The notes: a model not told the origin generated them from the sequence alone. A stretch of 64,000 bases of DNA from Eulemur rufifrons (GCF_041146395.1 NC_090986.1:40274001-40338000), one strand, 5' to 3'; positions 1-20,015 are shown, numbered from the stretch's first letter. Made by a program: numbers and translations.

Positions 1-2192
1 GGAAAATGGATTTGACAGTACATAATCAGTTCTACTAACCAAATCTTTATTTGGAAATTTACTTTTTGTACAAATTGAATTATATAATGCTTGAAATACT
101 TTAAGTCACTTTATAAGCAAAATGTATATCACTTAATTTGTTTATACAGTAAAGTATATGTTAAATGCTTTTATCAATTTGAGAATAAAAAGTTACTAAT
201 GCTGTTGTATGTTATACTTTCTTAAACTACCCAAACATATATACTTGACTTTCAAACTAGTTAAACTTAAAAGTTTATGGATTTAGTTTCAAATCCATAT
301 TTGATGGGTAGAATACTTAATGTTAAACAATGTTTATGGTAGGCTGGCTTTTTTGAAGACACAAGGTTAGGCACATGGAATCTGTTCTTGAAATAAGCTC
401 TGATGCCTAAAGAAATAGGAAATTAAAAATCTATCATGAAACAAATTTATGTTTAAAATTTTATACAGAAAACGGTTACATTAAAAATAAGGAATAGGTT
501 CTTTCTGCATTCAGAATGAGAACTTACAAAACACATTACTGACATAGAATTCTAACTCTTAAAGGGTCCTTGAGCACAGCTAGCCTTTTTACAGAGAAAT
601 GTCTTTATATAAATCAATAGTTTTTAAACTATTGAAATTATTTTCACCTCCTGTCTTAACTGGATTTCAGAAGACAAATTTACCTTGGTAATGTGGCTTA
701 TTTTAACAATATTGGGAAAAAACAGGCATTATGATTAAGTCAACTTACTGCATTCTAAGAATGTTTTTGTATTGATGGAAAAGCTTAGGTTAGAAGGAAG
801 GGTTTGGGTATGAAGAAGGATCAGGACTAAACTAGGTCCTTTAAGATGCTGTAAATTTCTGCCCCACACATAGATGGGAATAATCTTTACACATGTAGAC
901 TCCAACCCCAGTTTATCTGTGGGGCTGGTTTTAATGTTCACAGGAAAATTCCACCTGCTTGCTGCCACCCAACTTTAAAAAAGGACACAAAGCCTTTTAT
1001 TTGAAAGAGAACCAAGCTTATCCTTAGAATAATCAGTCCAATAAAAGGATAAGTAATATACTAACTTAAATAGAGGAGAGAAAAATGTAGAAAGGAAGGT
1101 TTGAAGAGCAGGAAACTACTTGGGCAATAAAGGGTAAATAGGAAGTAACTGGGAACAAACTGGCCATTCCATTTCCCCTTTGTAAGCGGGGAAAAGTATG
1201 TGTGTGGATTTGGAACATTACTCTCGTATAACATGCCAACAATTTATTTAAAAAATAGTCTTTAATAAACTGTAGTCCCAGATAAAATAATTCATTAAGT
1301 GCCAGTAGAGCAGACTATAAAACTGGATATCTAAGACTTTTCTTTCTTATGTTTGAAAAGCCAATAGTGAGGGTTCCAAATGTTTAAAATTTAGTAGTTA
1401 TTTTCACCTTTTGACTGTTTTGCTCTATCTGCAAAAATATACTTTGTGGTTGTACTTACTTAATACTGACCCAGATTAATGAGAGAGGATATATCATTTA
1501 TTCTAAAGCCCTAATATAATCAACAAAATGGTTTCTCTTAGAGGAAATGTATACATTTAAAACAACAGCAAAATAGAAACCACATTTATGTGATGATTAA
1601 GTTAATCATATTAAGTTATATTGCACAAAGGGCAGCAAAATTTAGTTGGTAAATTCCTGTCGGGCCATATTTTGGTTTCCCAACTACGGTTTGAAAGCAT
1701 ATTCTTGAATCATCTGTACTTGAAAACTCCATTTAATCTTAGAGGTTTGGTAAATTCTTAAGAAGTGCTTATGTGAATGCTATGCTCTCTGTGCTATGGT
1801 CACCTGAATCTGTGTGGAACTTTCACAGAATTTCATTTATTAATATGCTTAGGCAAAATAAAAAATCTTGAATGCTTTTTTAAAATATAACTATTAGAAT
1901 CTTGCTTTTAAAATAAAAGTCAAGTTCTACGTACAGATGTCTTCATTTGTTTTTGCTATGGAACCACGTTCTGTGATTTGCAGTTGACACAAACTTGGTA
2001 CAAGAATCTTGTCACTCCAATGCAGGTCTAGAAATCCAAAATAGTTTGCCCTGAGCAATTTTTCTCAGAATCAGGTAGAAGTTGGTGTTGCCCGAGTTTA
2101 GCCACTAGATGGTGATAATGCTAAGATTCAAGTTTTCTTGTGACATACTCTGAAGACAATTAGCAGTTTAAAGAGGCCATATTAATTACGAA
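1..2192 (+). other. AT-rich region, candidate FBXL3 3' UTR end
   Basis: There is no credible ORF. By synteny with human, FBXL3 should converge on CLN5 from the left on the plus strand. A plus-strand AATAAA at 184-189 is followed by a GT-rich stretch (tgctgttgtatgtt, about 200-215), so an FBXL3 poly(A) site near 205 is possible. Another AATAAA near 1858 is followed by T/G-rich sequence at about 1940-1965. I saw no FBXL3 coding sequence, so this is inference from gene order plus signals. Confidence 0.35.
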
Positions 2193-2207
2193 TGTTTAGG
2201 TACTATT

Positions 2208-2550
<343 letters not shown>

Positions 2551-2565
2551 TGTTTAGGTACTATT

Positions 2566-4062
2566 AACATAAGTAGACAGGCTAAATGGGAAGCAATGAA
2601 AGTTTTCCTTATGTACTTGAGGAAGACTACCTCTGTATAGTAGGTAGAATGGTGTAGTACGGTGTTTCTCAAGCTATCTGTGGTGACTAGGTTTTTATTT
2701 TCAGCCTGTGTGGGGCCTACACTTTTGAAAAATACAGTAAAAATGAATTCCTAGACAAATGAAATAAGACCAGAGAAATACAAAATACATTTTTTATTAG
2801 ATCCAACAGAAACAAAAATACTCCAACAGATTTCTTTAAAAGTTTCTAACTGCTTCCTGTACTTATCTCTTCACAGACCAGTAACATCTGGTTGACAGAT
2901 ACTGGTCCAAGGACAACACATGGATTATTTTTGCTGATCTCTGCTCCATCATCTTACTGACTAGTGTCTTTTTCCATGAATAGAAAGATATTCAATTGAT
3001 TATCAAATGCTTAAAGGAAGGACCCTGAAAACTTGTTTGATGGCCCCAATGAAAGCACAGCTACTTGGAGATCCTTAGTAAAAATCTGTCCTATCTCTGG
3101 GAAGTGCACCCTCTTCCACAGCACTGGCAGCTTGAGTGGGAGGAAGAACTACAGGAAACAATGGAGGAGTCAGAAGGTACCTGTTCACTCAGATATGCCT
3201 GCAGCCAGATACTTCGATGCTCCAAATTTTTGAAGAATCGCTGAAGCACTACACTAGCAGCTCAGTCTAGGTGATTACAAACCCAGGAAAGGCTGGCCCA
3301 TAAACTACATTAGGCAAGATCAAGGATGACAATTTGTTCTTTGATTGATCATTATAGCTACCGTTCATTATGACCTTACTATGCCAAACACATACGACTT
3401 CAGTCTTTACAATCCTGAAAGACAAATCATTTTACACACAAGGAAACTAAGCTTTAGAGATGTTAAGCTGCTTAAAACACAAAAGCCAGTTACTAGCTAG
3501 ATCTAAAATGGTAGCCAGAAATTTGTGCTCTTTAACACTGTTATTTATCACATCTGGAAGAAGCACAACCACTCCAGCTATGGTGTTCAAACAAATCTTT
3601 AAAGTTAGGTGAATGGAATGCAAGTAGACTTGGTTCCAAAAGTTAGAAAAGCAGTAAAGTCGGTCTAAACTCCTAGAAAACACTTAAATGACCAGAAAAA
3701 GTAGCTCCCACCATGAAAATATCACTGAGGGTATTTTTAAAATCTTGGGCACACCATATTCACAACTTTAAAATATTGAGTCTAAAAGTCCTGCATACCT
3801 GATATGAACCATAATTCTCCATATTAACAAAGGCTTGGAAATTGAAATCAAGATCCCTAACATGCTCACTTTGGCCAATAAGAGTTTCAGCTTCTTTCCA
3901 AGAGAAAAGTCCTGAGATGTTAATATGCAGCAATTCTGCTGACATGCATTTTATCTTTCTGCCTCAAGGAAGAAAGGCTGAGAAATCCATAAATGTAAAA
4001 TCAACCCCTGAAAAACTGGGATGCTGGTGGTTGGAGAAAAAAAGAGTAGTAGAATTAAGGTT
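2566..4062 (-). other. Probable CLN5 3' UTR
   Basis: This stretch lies directly downstream of the CLN5 stop on the minus strand and contains no other gene. A minus-strand AATAAA at 2794-2799 is followed by T- and GT-rich sequence (about 2790 down to 2745), so a poly(A) site near 2775 is plausible and would give a 3' UTR of about 1.3 kb. The exact end, and whether longer transcripts run through the Alu below it, cannot be settled from sequence. It includes an old MIR at 3345-3500. Confidence 0.4.
3345..3500 (-). repeat. MIR SINE, degraded
   Basis: The order of motifs (tatgccaaacacat, cattttacacacaaggaaactaa, ttaagctgct) matches the reverse complement of MIR. It is old and diverged. Confidence 0.6.
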
Positions 4063-10577
<6,515 letters not shown>

Positions 10578-10830
10578 TAGGCGGCTCCCGGTGCTTCCGG
10601 CGCCTCCGGAGCCCGGCGGCAGCGGAGGGGCCGAGCATGCGCGGAGCCGCGAGCCGGGCTCCGGCCTCGGTACAGCCCAGCCCGGCGCCGGGCCCAGGAC
10701 TTGGCCGCGAGGGCAGGGCCAGGTGCTGACGCCTCTGCGCGCGTGACGCCTCCACGCCCCCGCCGGGTGGCGGCGTCCAAACGCTGCAGTCCGGGGCGGG
10801 GCTTTGGTCTGGCTCCCCGAAGAATTCCAT

Positions 10831-13439
10831 CCAAGCCTTGGGGCCGGCTCTCACCTGTAGTGCCTCGCGTCTCAGGTTAAAGGTGCCTTTTCTGCGGAGC
10901 TGCCCCTGACCTGCTTCCAACAAGAACCAGCAAAACAAAAATCCGGTTCCTCCTTTGAATTCTCTAGCACCGAACTCTCACCCCATCTCACAGGGCCCAG
11001 ACTAGGCGCCAACACACATCTGAGTGAATGAGAATATTTGGGGGTGGTGGGTGCAGGGAGAAGACTGGGGACAATAACGGGAAATGATTGGCACTGACAA
11101 CATATAGTCAGTGCTGCTACCCAAGTGCTGTTGAAGCCACTCCCGCTCGCCTCAGTAGGGGAGAAGATTCTACATTACCTTCTCTTCTTTGACCCTTCAA
11201 CCACCAACAGAAAACAATGGGATCAACTGCCCTGTTTTGAGGAGACAATCCTTTCCATGCTGTTAGACAGATACTGACTTATGTCTGTAAGTACATTAAA
11301 ATCCTTATCACATGTCTCACTTGTTTTATGAGAGCAGCCTTGCAGAGCCCTGGCAAACCAGGGCTTCATCAGTTTCACCCAGAACACGCGTGAGCCATCC
11401 TAGTATTTGTAAGCGTATTGGACCAAGCAACGTGGCTTCTGTAGCCAGAGGTGATCACCACAATCCGTGTCCGTGGAGGGGTCGGGTAGCAGGGTAGCGG
11501 TGTCACTTTGAGCCCTCCAGCCTCCTGAGGGCAGATGGAAATCAGGCACTCTTGCTGTACCAGGTTGAGGGGCTCTGGGGAGGTTCAGGCAGGGCAGCAT
11601 TTTAACATCCATTCGTCTATGCCTTTAGGGTGGCTTCAATCCTAGTTCTCTTCCATATGCTATTGCCCAATTCAAAATGACCAAGGCTAATCTGGCTTCT
11701 CCAAAGACCTGCCCAAGATGAGAGGGGGAAGAATCCTAGCCCTGAAAGCTGAAATGTAGTTAACCCGATTTGAAGGATACCTGTAGGATTCTCTGTGGGC
11801 TAGCACTTGAGCATGGCTATCAAAAAAGTAACATCAGAACATTTACAAATAATAGAACTATATACTAGAGGGCCATGGTGAAACTTCCCATATACCTCAG
11901 AACTTCCCAGAGGTATAAAAACCGAGTTCAAGTTGACCTTGGTCAGAGGTGGGGACTTCCCCTTTGGGGTCTGCAGTCTTTTTGCTCGGTGTACAGAGAG
12001 CTGTCATGGTGAGAAATGTTTCCTCATACTGGCCTTAACTCAGCCTCCTGCTAACTCCCTTCGCTCTGGTCTTGTTCTGCCCTTTGTGGTGACAAGGAGT
12101 GAATCCCATTCCTCTTGGCTATGACCCCACACCCCAGGCTAAAGATGGTCATAGACTATTATTGCCTGATCCCTCACTGTACTGTGTATGTTCCTGTAAT
12201 GTGTGGCTTTTAAACCTTAGGGGCCCACAGATAGAACTGAATTTTAATTTAATTGGTTTCCCTTGGGTCCTTGCTCAATCAGCCTAAGACCACTAGGACT
12301 ATGTGGCATCTCCCCAACCAAATAAAAAGAGTTGTTATTGGATTCTGGGGAAGGGTGGAGTTGAAATAACAGTTAAATGAACAGTATTTTGGTAGCCTCA
12401 AAACAAAGCCAAGGCTGTGTCAACCCAGGAGCAATGTAAGGTCTGGATTACAAAGTGGACCCATGGTCCTATTTTCCTGAAAACTGAGGAGTTAAATAGA
12501 GATGAAATTTTGTGTCCAGAAACCCTTTATTAGAAGCTTTGCATCTGGATTGAAAATTAAGGTTCATTCTCTGTGTCAAATGACTGAGAGCCTGTGGGCA
12601 AAGGTGGGATATTTTATTCTTACCGATATAATTGCAAACAGAAAAGTATCTCTGTCTATAATTTTAGAGAACAGAGTTTCCCAGTGAATAAGAATGCAGA
12701 GGGTTGTTGTGACACTTTACAATCTACTGTGGTTTGGGAGTGTCAAAGTCAAAATATGTAGGGATGAATCTCTAAATTTAATGTTTTATTTGAGAAGGAA
12801 GAATTGCAATTCAGGGCATACACACAGTCCCAGTGTTCCTCAGTATGTACAAAGAACAGGAGGAGGTTGGAGGTTTTATGAAAAGGAGGAATGTTACACA
12901 TCACTCTTCGAGAAAGTTCATCACTCTTAGCAGTACAGGTTTGGGAAGCTGGCAAGCTCTGGTGAGTGAAGGCTGTGGGTAAAACTAGTCTTAGAGTTGC
13001 AGCTGATTGTTTCAGAATCTATTAGATAAAACTGGTTTCAGGTTACAGCAGGTAGTTTCAGCAGCCAGGCTTGCAGAAAATTGCCTTCTTGGAGCCATAT
13101 TATGTGTCCTGAATACTTCCTCCCTCTAGCTTCTTGGCTCTGTTTTAGTTGGTTATGACAAGAATGACCCAGTTTGTATTATCAACTTTTACAGGGAGGA
13201 ATATAGTTTTCTGATAATTTTGAGGCTGTTTTTTTTTTATTTGTCTTTTATCCCAGCTGATGAATAGCAGGGCAGGTTTTCAAAAGTCCAAGCTAATTTT
13301 TACTTTTTCACTTATAATCCTATGCTTTTTAATTTAGTCATTAAAAAACATTATTCTGAGAAGGGGCTTCACCAGGTTGCCAAAGTGGTCCAGGGAATAC
13401 AAAGAAAGGTTAGGAGCCCCTGCCCTAGACACACTCATT
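10831..13439. other. Upstream flank of CLN5, no gene recognised
   Basis: The stretch is mixed-composition intergenic DNA. The open frames are short and show no known domain. The part at about 11860-12310 contains a TATA-like 'ggtataaaaaccg' (about 11912) followed by a C/T-rich tract and may be an old LTR, but I could not support this further. Confidence 0.5.
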
Positions 13440-13980
13440 TTCCACACAAATTTTAATGTAAGAGGTTAAGAAAATCTTGATGTTAATCAAAAATTAACAA
13501 TGCTCCCCAAAGTTTATGAGACTTGGGTATACTTACCTGTTATATAGGTGCTTAAATAGCCTAAACAAATGTATCAACTCTAAATAGGTCCTATTTTCAG
13601 ATTTTTGATAGTTTCATTTGCTTATGGCATAATTTATTTTAGGTCAAAGATAATTTTAAAAGCATAATTTTATAAGCATAGTTTTAACTTTAATGAAGTT
13701 TAAAAATTATAATATTCACTTAAGGAAGGGATTAGAGAGTGTTGTCTACTTAATATGTGACTTAAGAACAAACTATGGAGCCATGGTTAACATTTCACCC
13801 TAATCCTAAATCAAGTAATTTTGGCTTTATAATCTTTTACTTATTACATTGAATCTTTTAGAGAATTCTTTAATCTTTTACTTATTTATTAAATATATTT
13901 TTTACTTCTGTTGCAGTTTATCAATATGCTCAGGAAAACCAGCTTCAGAACAAAAACTCTTTATGTTGTTAAATAAAATT

Positions 13981-14428
13981 TATGGGAGGCCATTGTTTTG
14001 CACTGACTTCCTAGTCTAGGTCCCAACAGACTAAACCAAAATGCAGTCACTTGTGTTAAGTGCTGTGTAATCAAACTGACACTTTAAGGCAACAGGAAAA
14101 TCCCCAAATAGACCAATTTTTCCTAAAAACAGGAGATTAAAAGCAACCAGTCAGAATGGGCCCAGCCACCCTGAGTTGGCATGGTAAGGAAGTCCCCTCT
14201 GCTTTATCCTGTACAAGGAAAGTAACCTGGACTAATCTAATGTTAACCAGTCCACTTTTTGTATTTCTGTTCCTTGTTCCTGCTCAAGCTACCTTACAAA
14301 AACCAACTGTTCTGCCCTGCCCAATGAAACTCCCTCTATTTTGGATGAGATGCTGCCCGATTTATGAATCACTAATAAAAGCCAATTTGATTTTTAAACT
14401 AAATGTCCTGAAACTTTGTTGTTTAGCA
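13981..14428 (+). mobile_element. Solo-LTR-like insertion
   Basis: The segment is absent from duplicate copy A. It starts TGGGAGGCCATTG, ends TTAGCA, and carries an AATAAA poly(A) signal (about 14373) near its 3' end followed by T-rich sequence, all features of a retroviral LTR. No clear target-site duplication was seen and no internal viral genes are present. The ERV family was not recognised. Confidence 0.5.
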
Positions 14429-14509
14429 ACACATACCAAGTAAACTCAAGTGGTGCAAACCACTCAGTGAACAGAAATGCACCAATATCAAAGTTTTGAC
14501 ACAGCTGAC

Positions 14510-14650
14510 ATGTACTATTTTTAATCCTCCTAACAACCTTATGAAAAATGTGCCACTTTCTACTTTCAGATTGAGGAAATGCAGGCACAGAGATATTGAG
14601 TAACTGTCCCAGGATCACATAAGGCAGTGATGGTGGAGCCAGATTGATCC
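14510..14650 (-). repeat. MIR/L2-like fragment
   Basis: The phrases aatcctcctaacaacctta, agattgaggaaatgcaggc and gagtaactgtcccaggatcaca follow the reverse-complement MIR pattern. Confidence 0.6.
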
Positions 14651-15734
14651 CTAGCACTCAGACCAGAACTAAGTTATCCTGCATCTCAAATTCATTGCTG
14701 TTGTTGTTGTTGTTGTCCTCCTCAGCTATAGTGATGTTGGATACGTGTGTTTTCACCGGCAGCTGCTCTTTCCCCTGCCTGATGTTGACACTGTGTTTAC
14801 TTCCTCTTTCTAAATCTGGGCATCACTGACAGTATTAGGCCATGTAAATATCCTACTGGGTCAAGGGCTAGAATCAGCTTCTCGGGTTTGCACTTCAATC
14901 TGTGACTTACAGCATGTATCCTGTCTCCAGGTTCAGAAAGGTAGGTTTCTTCTTGAAAGCAGATGGAAATTTTTATTCAGCTCCTGGCACATAAGGGATT
15001 TTTCTTGGAGGAAGATGGAGCTAATGATTTAAAGATCCGGAAGGGGAAGCAGTATTTGTTGGAGATTGCAGATTTCATCCTTTAACAATAAAGAATACAT
15101 TTTCTTCAAATATCTGGTCAATAAATGAGCTTGTACAGAAGAAACTCAGGGAGCATCCCAGCTGAACAAAGTAACTACATCCTTTGCTGTTTCTTTCCTG
15201 TGATCATGTAAGAAAAGTAGGCTGCATACATATGCAGTCTTGGACTAAGAACTTGTTACCTTTGTGGGACACAAAATATCATGAGGAATAGTTGCATCCC
15301 AGCTGAGACTGCCAGGTTTCACTGCCCTTAGTTACAGTCCACGCTGTATCAGGACCTCAAATTCTGCATTTTAATTTTCCTAAGAAATTATTTGTCCTCC
15401 AGTTCTGATGCAAATAAAAGGGTCCAATGGCATCTCCCATTTAGTCTTCCCTGTCAAAAACACCACTTCAACTTCAAACTTTGGAACTGAGCAGTTTTTA
15501 AATATTGCACACAATTAAAAAAAATTTTAATTAAAAAATTGCATATCAATATTGATATTCTCTTTTGAAATAAGTTGCATGGAAGTTAGTTTATAGTAGT
15601 TCAGCTAAGGATAAAATACATTTTTTCCCCTTGCTCTTACATTTAAAGATAATTTTCAAATAAAAGTTACCGGTTAATAAAGTCTAGCTCAGGGTTCTCT
15701 GCGCTCTCTCTTCTTTTCCCTCAGAAAGGAGAGA

Positions 15735-16030
15735 ATCTCTGCAGTGTCCGCAGGGCCCAGGTGGGCAGGTTCAGCCGGCAGGTGTCTCCCGCCCAAGACC
15801 CTCAGCCAACGCCCCCGCCCCGGATCCGCAGCCACGGGGCGCGCGGGTGCAACCCGGAGCCGGCTGGGGCCGCCGCGTCCTGCCGCAAGACTCCCCGACC
15901 CGGGCGCATCCTGGCCGGCTCCTGTGTCTTGACTGGCAGCGAAGTGCACCGAGGTGGTGCACGTGTGGCGGCGGGGCCTGCCCGCTCTTCCCTCTGCAGC
16001 CTGGGGACTGGCGGGGGCAGTCTCTGCCCA
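15735..16030. promoter_or_regulatory. Orphan CpG island
   Basis: This is a compact CpG-rich stretch (cgcccccgccccggatccgc, ggggcgcgcgggtgcaacc, gccgccgcgtcctgccgc) about 5 kb upstream of CLN5 and 11 kb beyond the ACOD1 3' end. Several overlapping frames are open on both strands, which is what high G+C alone produces. None resembles a known protein. It could be an alternative promoter, a lncRNA start or an enhancer. Confidence 0.6.
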
Positions 16031-16496
16031 GGCCTGTTCCCCTCCCTCGCACTTCTTTCTGATTTTAAACCCCATCCAACACCCCTCCCTCCACCCACTC
16101 CGCTGGATCACCAGATGCCGAAACCGGCTTCACACAAAAAACAGGAGGCGAGGATCTCTGCCACCAAGGCGTGAAAGCAGGGCTGAGGCCAGACCCAGAC
16201 CCTGTCACCTGCGGCTGCCTGACACACCACCACGCTGCTACCCCCTTGCCAGTTGCACGTGTTTCTGTTTTGGTTTTGGTGATGAAATATATAGAACATA
16301 AACTTAATCATTTAAAATGTACAATTCCCTGGCATTAAGTATTAACATATTCATAATGTTGTGTAACTATCAGGGCTGTCCATCTCTAGAACTTTTTCAT
16401 CACCCCAGACTGAAACTGTGCAACCATTACACAGAACCTCTCGTTCTCCCCTCTCCCAGCTCCAGATAACTTCTCCTGAATTTTACTTTCTTTGTT

Positions 16497-16592
16497 TTTT
16501 GTTTTGATACAGGGTCTCACTCTGTTACCTGGCTAGAGTGCAGTGCCACCATCATAGCTCCCTGCAACCTCAAAGTCCTGGGCTCAAGTAGG
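16497..16592 (-). repeat. Alu/FLAM fragment
   Basis: The phrases gatacagggtctcactctgt, gctagagtgcagtgc, catcatagctccctgcaacc and cctgggctcaagta match the left arm of an Alu monomer in minus orientation. It is truncated on both sides. Confidence 0.8.
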
Positions 16593-17611
16593 AAAGGAAA
16601 CATCTGACACCTGTTTCATTTGCAGGGTATTAAAACGAATGTGACTGTTAGTCATCCTTTTAACAAGTAGTTACTGACTTGCTAATGAGTGAAGGGAAAT
16701 ATCCTGTGTGCCTTAGTCGGTGGGTGCTTAATGAACCTCTCTCTCCTTGAGGTGAAGTAGACAGAGGTAGATGTACTTATTTACTCTTGATTACAACCCA
16801 GCAAATGCCTCAGTGCTTTGTTAAAGGTTCCCAGGGGCATGCGCATGTTGAAGACATGTTTCACCCGTTAGGCAGGTTGATATGATTAATTCCATGAAGC
16901 AACTGAAGGCCAAACTGTTTTCGGAATTACTGGTTTAAAACCAAAGCCACATTTCTTTGCATCTTTCTTGCCCTTCAAAATGTTCTAAGTCTTTTCACGA
17001 ATGACAAGATATATATGTGCATAGGATCTCTCATATATATGTATATCACAGGTAGGAACTATTAATTTTATACAACTGAAAACATGGAGAATACAAAATG
17101 TAAATGTTTAGAACATAAATACATACTTCAACAAATACGAAGTCTAGTAACAGGAGGCTGAGATTCATGATTTAATGCTTTCTAGCCCTAAGGACATCCT
17201 TTCAGAGAGGCTAAGGACATTTGACTCCGAGCAGCCTTGTGCACTTCCCAGCAAGGTGGACCTGCAAGTTTTGGGTTGAGGAAGCAGCCCATGAAGAAGG
17301 CAGGATTCAACGGCCTCGCAATATTCAAATGGGTCCCCTGAGCTTCCTCCCTTGCCTCCAAGTCTTCATGTTTCCCCACATCAGTACCCCTGCTGATCCA
17401 AGGGCTGGGAGAGGGAAACGGGAGTGATCTCCATCCCTCCAGGTGTTTCTGAGGGTGGATGGGGGGATGTGGATCCAGAGCTTGGGAGGGCTGGATGCAT
17501 GGAAGCCAGTCAAGTGAGAGCTACCAAATGTTCTACTTTGGGCTTTTGGCACTAAAGCCTCTGGGATTTTCACTCAGAGCCCTGAGTTTTAGCTCCCATT
17601 TGCTTTAGATT

Positions 17612-17785
17612 AGTGGTTGCCAACCCTGACAAACAATAGAATCACCTGGAGAGATTTGAAGACATAGCAAAGCCCAAGCTGGCTTTTCACTGCCAGAGAT
17701 TTCCATTTAACTGGCCTCTTTGGGTCCCAAACTCCCCAGGTGATTCTAATATGTAGCAGGGTTCAGAATCACTGCTTTTAAGGCT
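17612..17785 (-). repeat. MER5A-like hAT-Charlie element
   Basis: Terminal phrases gtggttgccaaccctgac and gggttcagaatcactgctt are near-inverted, with 'atagaatcacctggagag' and 'ccaggtgattctaat' inside. This is the non-autonomous MER5 pattern. Confidence 0.7.
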
Positions 17786-18444
17786 TTCAAGGGCTGATTT
17801 AATCAATTCTCTTGTGGTTTTGAGCCCTATATGTTCTTATCTATAAAATTATGTCCTCTCTTCCATCTATTTAAAAAGTATATATATATTATATATGAAA
17901 ACCAACCTCTTTGTAATCTTTCTGATCTTCTTTCTTTCTGGAAGCTAATTTATAGCTCTATTTTTTTTCCCTGCACTTTCTTCTTTGTGGTTGAGTTGTA
18001 ATATCTGTAGCTGGTGTTGGCCCTGAAGACATACCAAATTACTTAGCGGTTTTCTGACTTTCTTTTCTGGTTTAGACTCCGAGATTGTTTGCTTAATTGT
18101 TTTCATGGAGGCAGTGACATCATTTGTTTTTATTTCTATTTTTGAAGGTGAAGGTATTTGCTCCTAATACTGAGCAGATGCACATAGTTAATCACTTGAA
18201 AAGGAGCCCAACAGAAGAGAAATGTGTCCGAGGAAAATGCCAGGAGAGCCTGGAGGGACATACAAGATTTGGCAGACATGAACCTCAGTGAGCTTGATTC
18301 TGTCATTAGACCTGGTGAGTTAGCTGAAAGCTGTGAGGCCAACTGTTCATTTTAATTAAGGCTCACTGACTTTAAAACCGTCTTCCCCAAAGAGTGGTGT
18401 GGGCTCATCTGCCATTTTGACCCTTCCATGCCAGGCTCCAGGTC

Positions 18445-18612
18445 TGTGGTTCTCAAACTGTGCAGCACATTAAAGTCACTTGGGGGCACTTTTAGAAACT
18501 CCCGATGCCTGGGTGACACCTGAGACCAGTGAGATCAGACTCTCTGGGGGCGGAAACCAACAATGGTGTTTTTCGATGCTCCCGGAGTGATTCCGCAGTG
18601 CTCCATCTAGGG
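18445..18612. repeat. MER5-type hAT fragment
   Basis: It begins gtggttctcaaactgtgcagcacattaaag and continues with gtcacttgggggcacttttagaaa and a C/T-rich core. The pattern is that of a diverged MER5 family member. Confidence 0.6.
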
Positions 18613-18619
18613 TAACCAA

Positions 18620-19150
18620 ACTTGGCTGCACACTGATATCACCTGGTGGGCTTCAAAACCATCAGTGCCCAGGGCGTGTGTCCCACCTCCAGAAAGTGTG
18701 ATTTCATTGGTCTGGAGTATGCCCTGTATTTTGGAATTTTATTTTATTTTATTATTATTATTATTTTTTTTGAGACAGAGTCTTGCTCTGTTGCCCAGGC
18801 TAGAGTGCTGTGGCATCAGCCTAGCTCACAGCAACCTCAAACTCCCGGGCTTAAGTGATCCTACTGCCTCAGCCTCCCAAATAGCTGGGACTACAGGCAT
18901 GCGCCAGCATGCCCAGCTAATTTTTTCTGTATATATTTTTAGTTGTCCATATAATTTCTTACTATTTTTAGTAGAGACAGGGTCTCGCTCTCGCTCAGGC
19001 TGGTCTCAAACTCCTGACCTTGAGTGATCCACCCACTTCGGCCTCCCAGAGTTCTAGGATTACAGGCGTGAGCCACCGCACCGGGCCTTGGAATTTTTAA
19101 AAATCCCCAGATGATTCTTAAGTGCAGACAAGAGTGGGAACTACTGCTCT
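18620..19150. repeat. MER5-type hAT element split by an Alu
   Basis: The left part (18620-18740: gctgcacactgatatcacctgg...) and right part (19088-19150: ccccagatgattcttaag...gtgggaactactgctc) together form one short hAT element. An Alu at 18741-19087 divides it. Confidence 0.6.
18741..19087 (-). repeat. Strepsirrhine-type Alu SINE, full length
   Basis: This dimeric Alu in minus orientation runs from an A/T-rich tail (attttattttattattatt) to gcaccgggcc. A 10-bp target-site duplication (ttggaatttt) lies at 18731-18740 and 19088-19097. Confidence 0.93.
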
Positions 19151-19159
19151 ATCTATACC

Positions 19160-19290
19160 AGTGCTGCTCCAACTTAAACCAATGCATGACTCAGCTGGAG
19201 GTCTTGTTACAATGCAGATTATGATTCAGTTCCCAGGTGACAGACAGGTGGTGTGTGGCATGCAGACCACACTTTGAGGCCTCCAGGCTT
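19160..19290. repeat. MER5-type hAT fragment
   Basis: Phrases ggaggtcttgttacaatgca, cagttcccaggtgaca and gcagaccacactttgagg match the MER5 pattern. The element is diverged. Confidence 0.55.
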
Positions 19291-19669
19291 TGGAAATTAC
19301 AGTGAAGGGTTTGCCTGTTTCTGGACCCTTTCAGTGCAGGATTCACTTTTAGATTGGTGACATCACCTTTTCAAATTAAAGATTGATTTACAAATATAAT
19401 TGTCTCAAATATTTCTTTGACTTCCTTTTTGTTTAATCCCCTTTATAAGGAACTGCATGTTACATATTTCTTTTTTAAAATAAACAAGTGGTAAAGTTAG
19501 TTTTATTTTAAAATTATTTTAAAAGTTCACAATATTCTTGAAATTTTTGGCAACACTTCAGAAATGTCCCACCGTGAGAATTGGGAACCATTGTTTTAGA
19601 TCAGGGATGTGTTGCTTATTGATATTTATGCATAGCTACCTAAATAGGTTCCTTGCTGCTATTTTACAT

Positions 19670-20015
19670 GTGTAGTATTCCAGATAGTTATTGCTATGTA
19701 ACAAACACCACTGAAATTTATTGGCTTAATCAATAACTTATTATCTTTCTTGTTTCTGTGGGTTGACTAGCTGAGCTTTGTTGGGGGTTTCTCACTATGT
19801 TGCAGTCAGACAGAGGCTGGGCTGTGGTTACCTGGTTTGGTGGGGCAGGATGTCCACACTGACATGTCTGGTGCCTGGGCTGCGGTGGCTGGAGCTGCTG
19901 ACAGCTGGCCCTATCTATAGCCCATGTGGCAATCTTGGGCTTCCTCATGACTCATAGACTTCATGGTGGTTGGGCTTCTTCCATGAGCGCTGGCATTCCT
20001 CAGAACAACCATTCT
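19670..20015. repeat. Old interspersed repeat, family unassigned
   Basis: It starts attccagatagttattgctatgtaacaaa-type text, then cttattatctttcttgtttctgtggg and a G-rich stretch. I recognise this as a common medium-reiterated mammalian repeat by its opening but cannot name the subfamily. Confidence 0.45.

Larger units (their letters stand above)
13440..14940. repeat. Duplicated block, copy B, interrupted by an LTR-like insertion
   Basis: This is the second copy of the 9165-9900 block, about 4.3 kb away and in direct orientation. It is longer because of an insertion (about 13981-14428), a MIR-like piece near 14510-14650, and local expansions including a (TTG)n run near 14698-14716. The phrases aattttaggtcaaag-type, aagtggtgcaaaccactcag and cctgatgttgaca line up with copy A. 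Confidence 0.65.

Noticed and set aside
15689..16174. Several overlapping 60-140 aa frames on both strands
   Set aside because: All lie in the orphan CpG island; overlap on both strands and biased composition indicate G+C-driven open frames, not genes.
17870..17900. Possible CRISPR-like or phased repeats at TA tracts
   Set aside because: These are simple TA microsatellite runs; no spaced repeats exist, and CRISPR is not expected in a primate nuclear genome.
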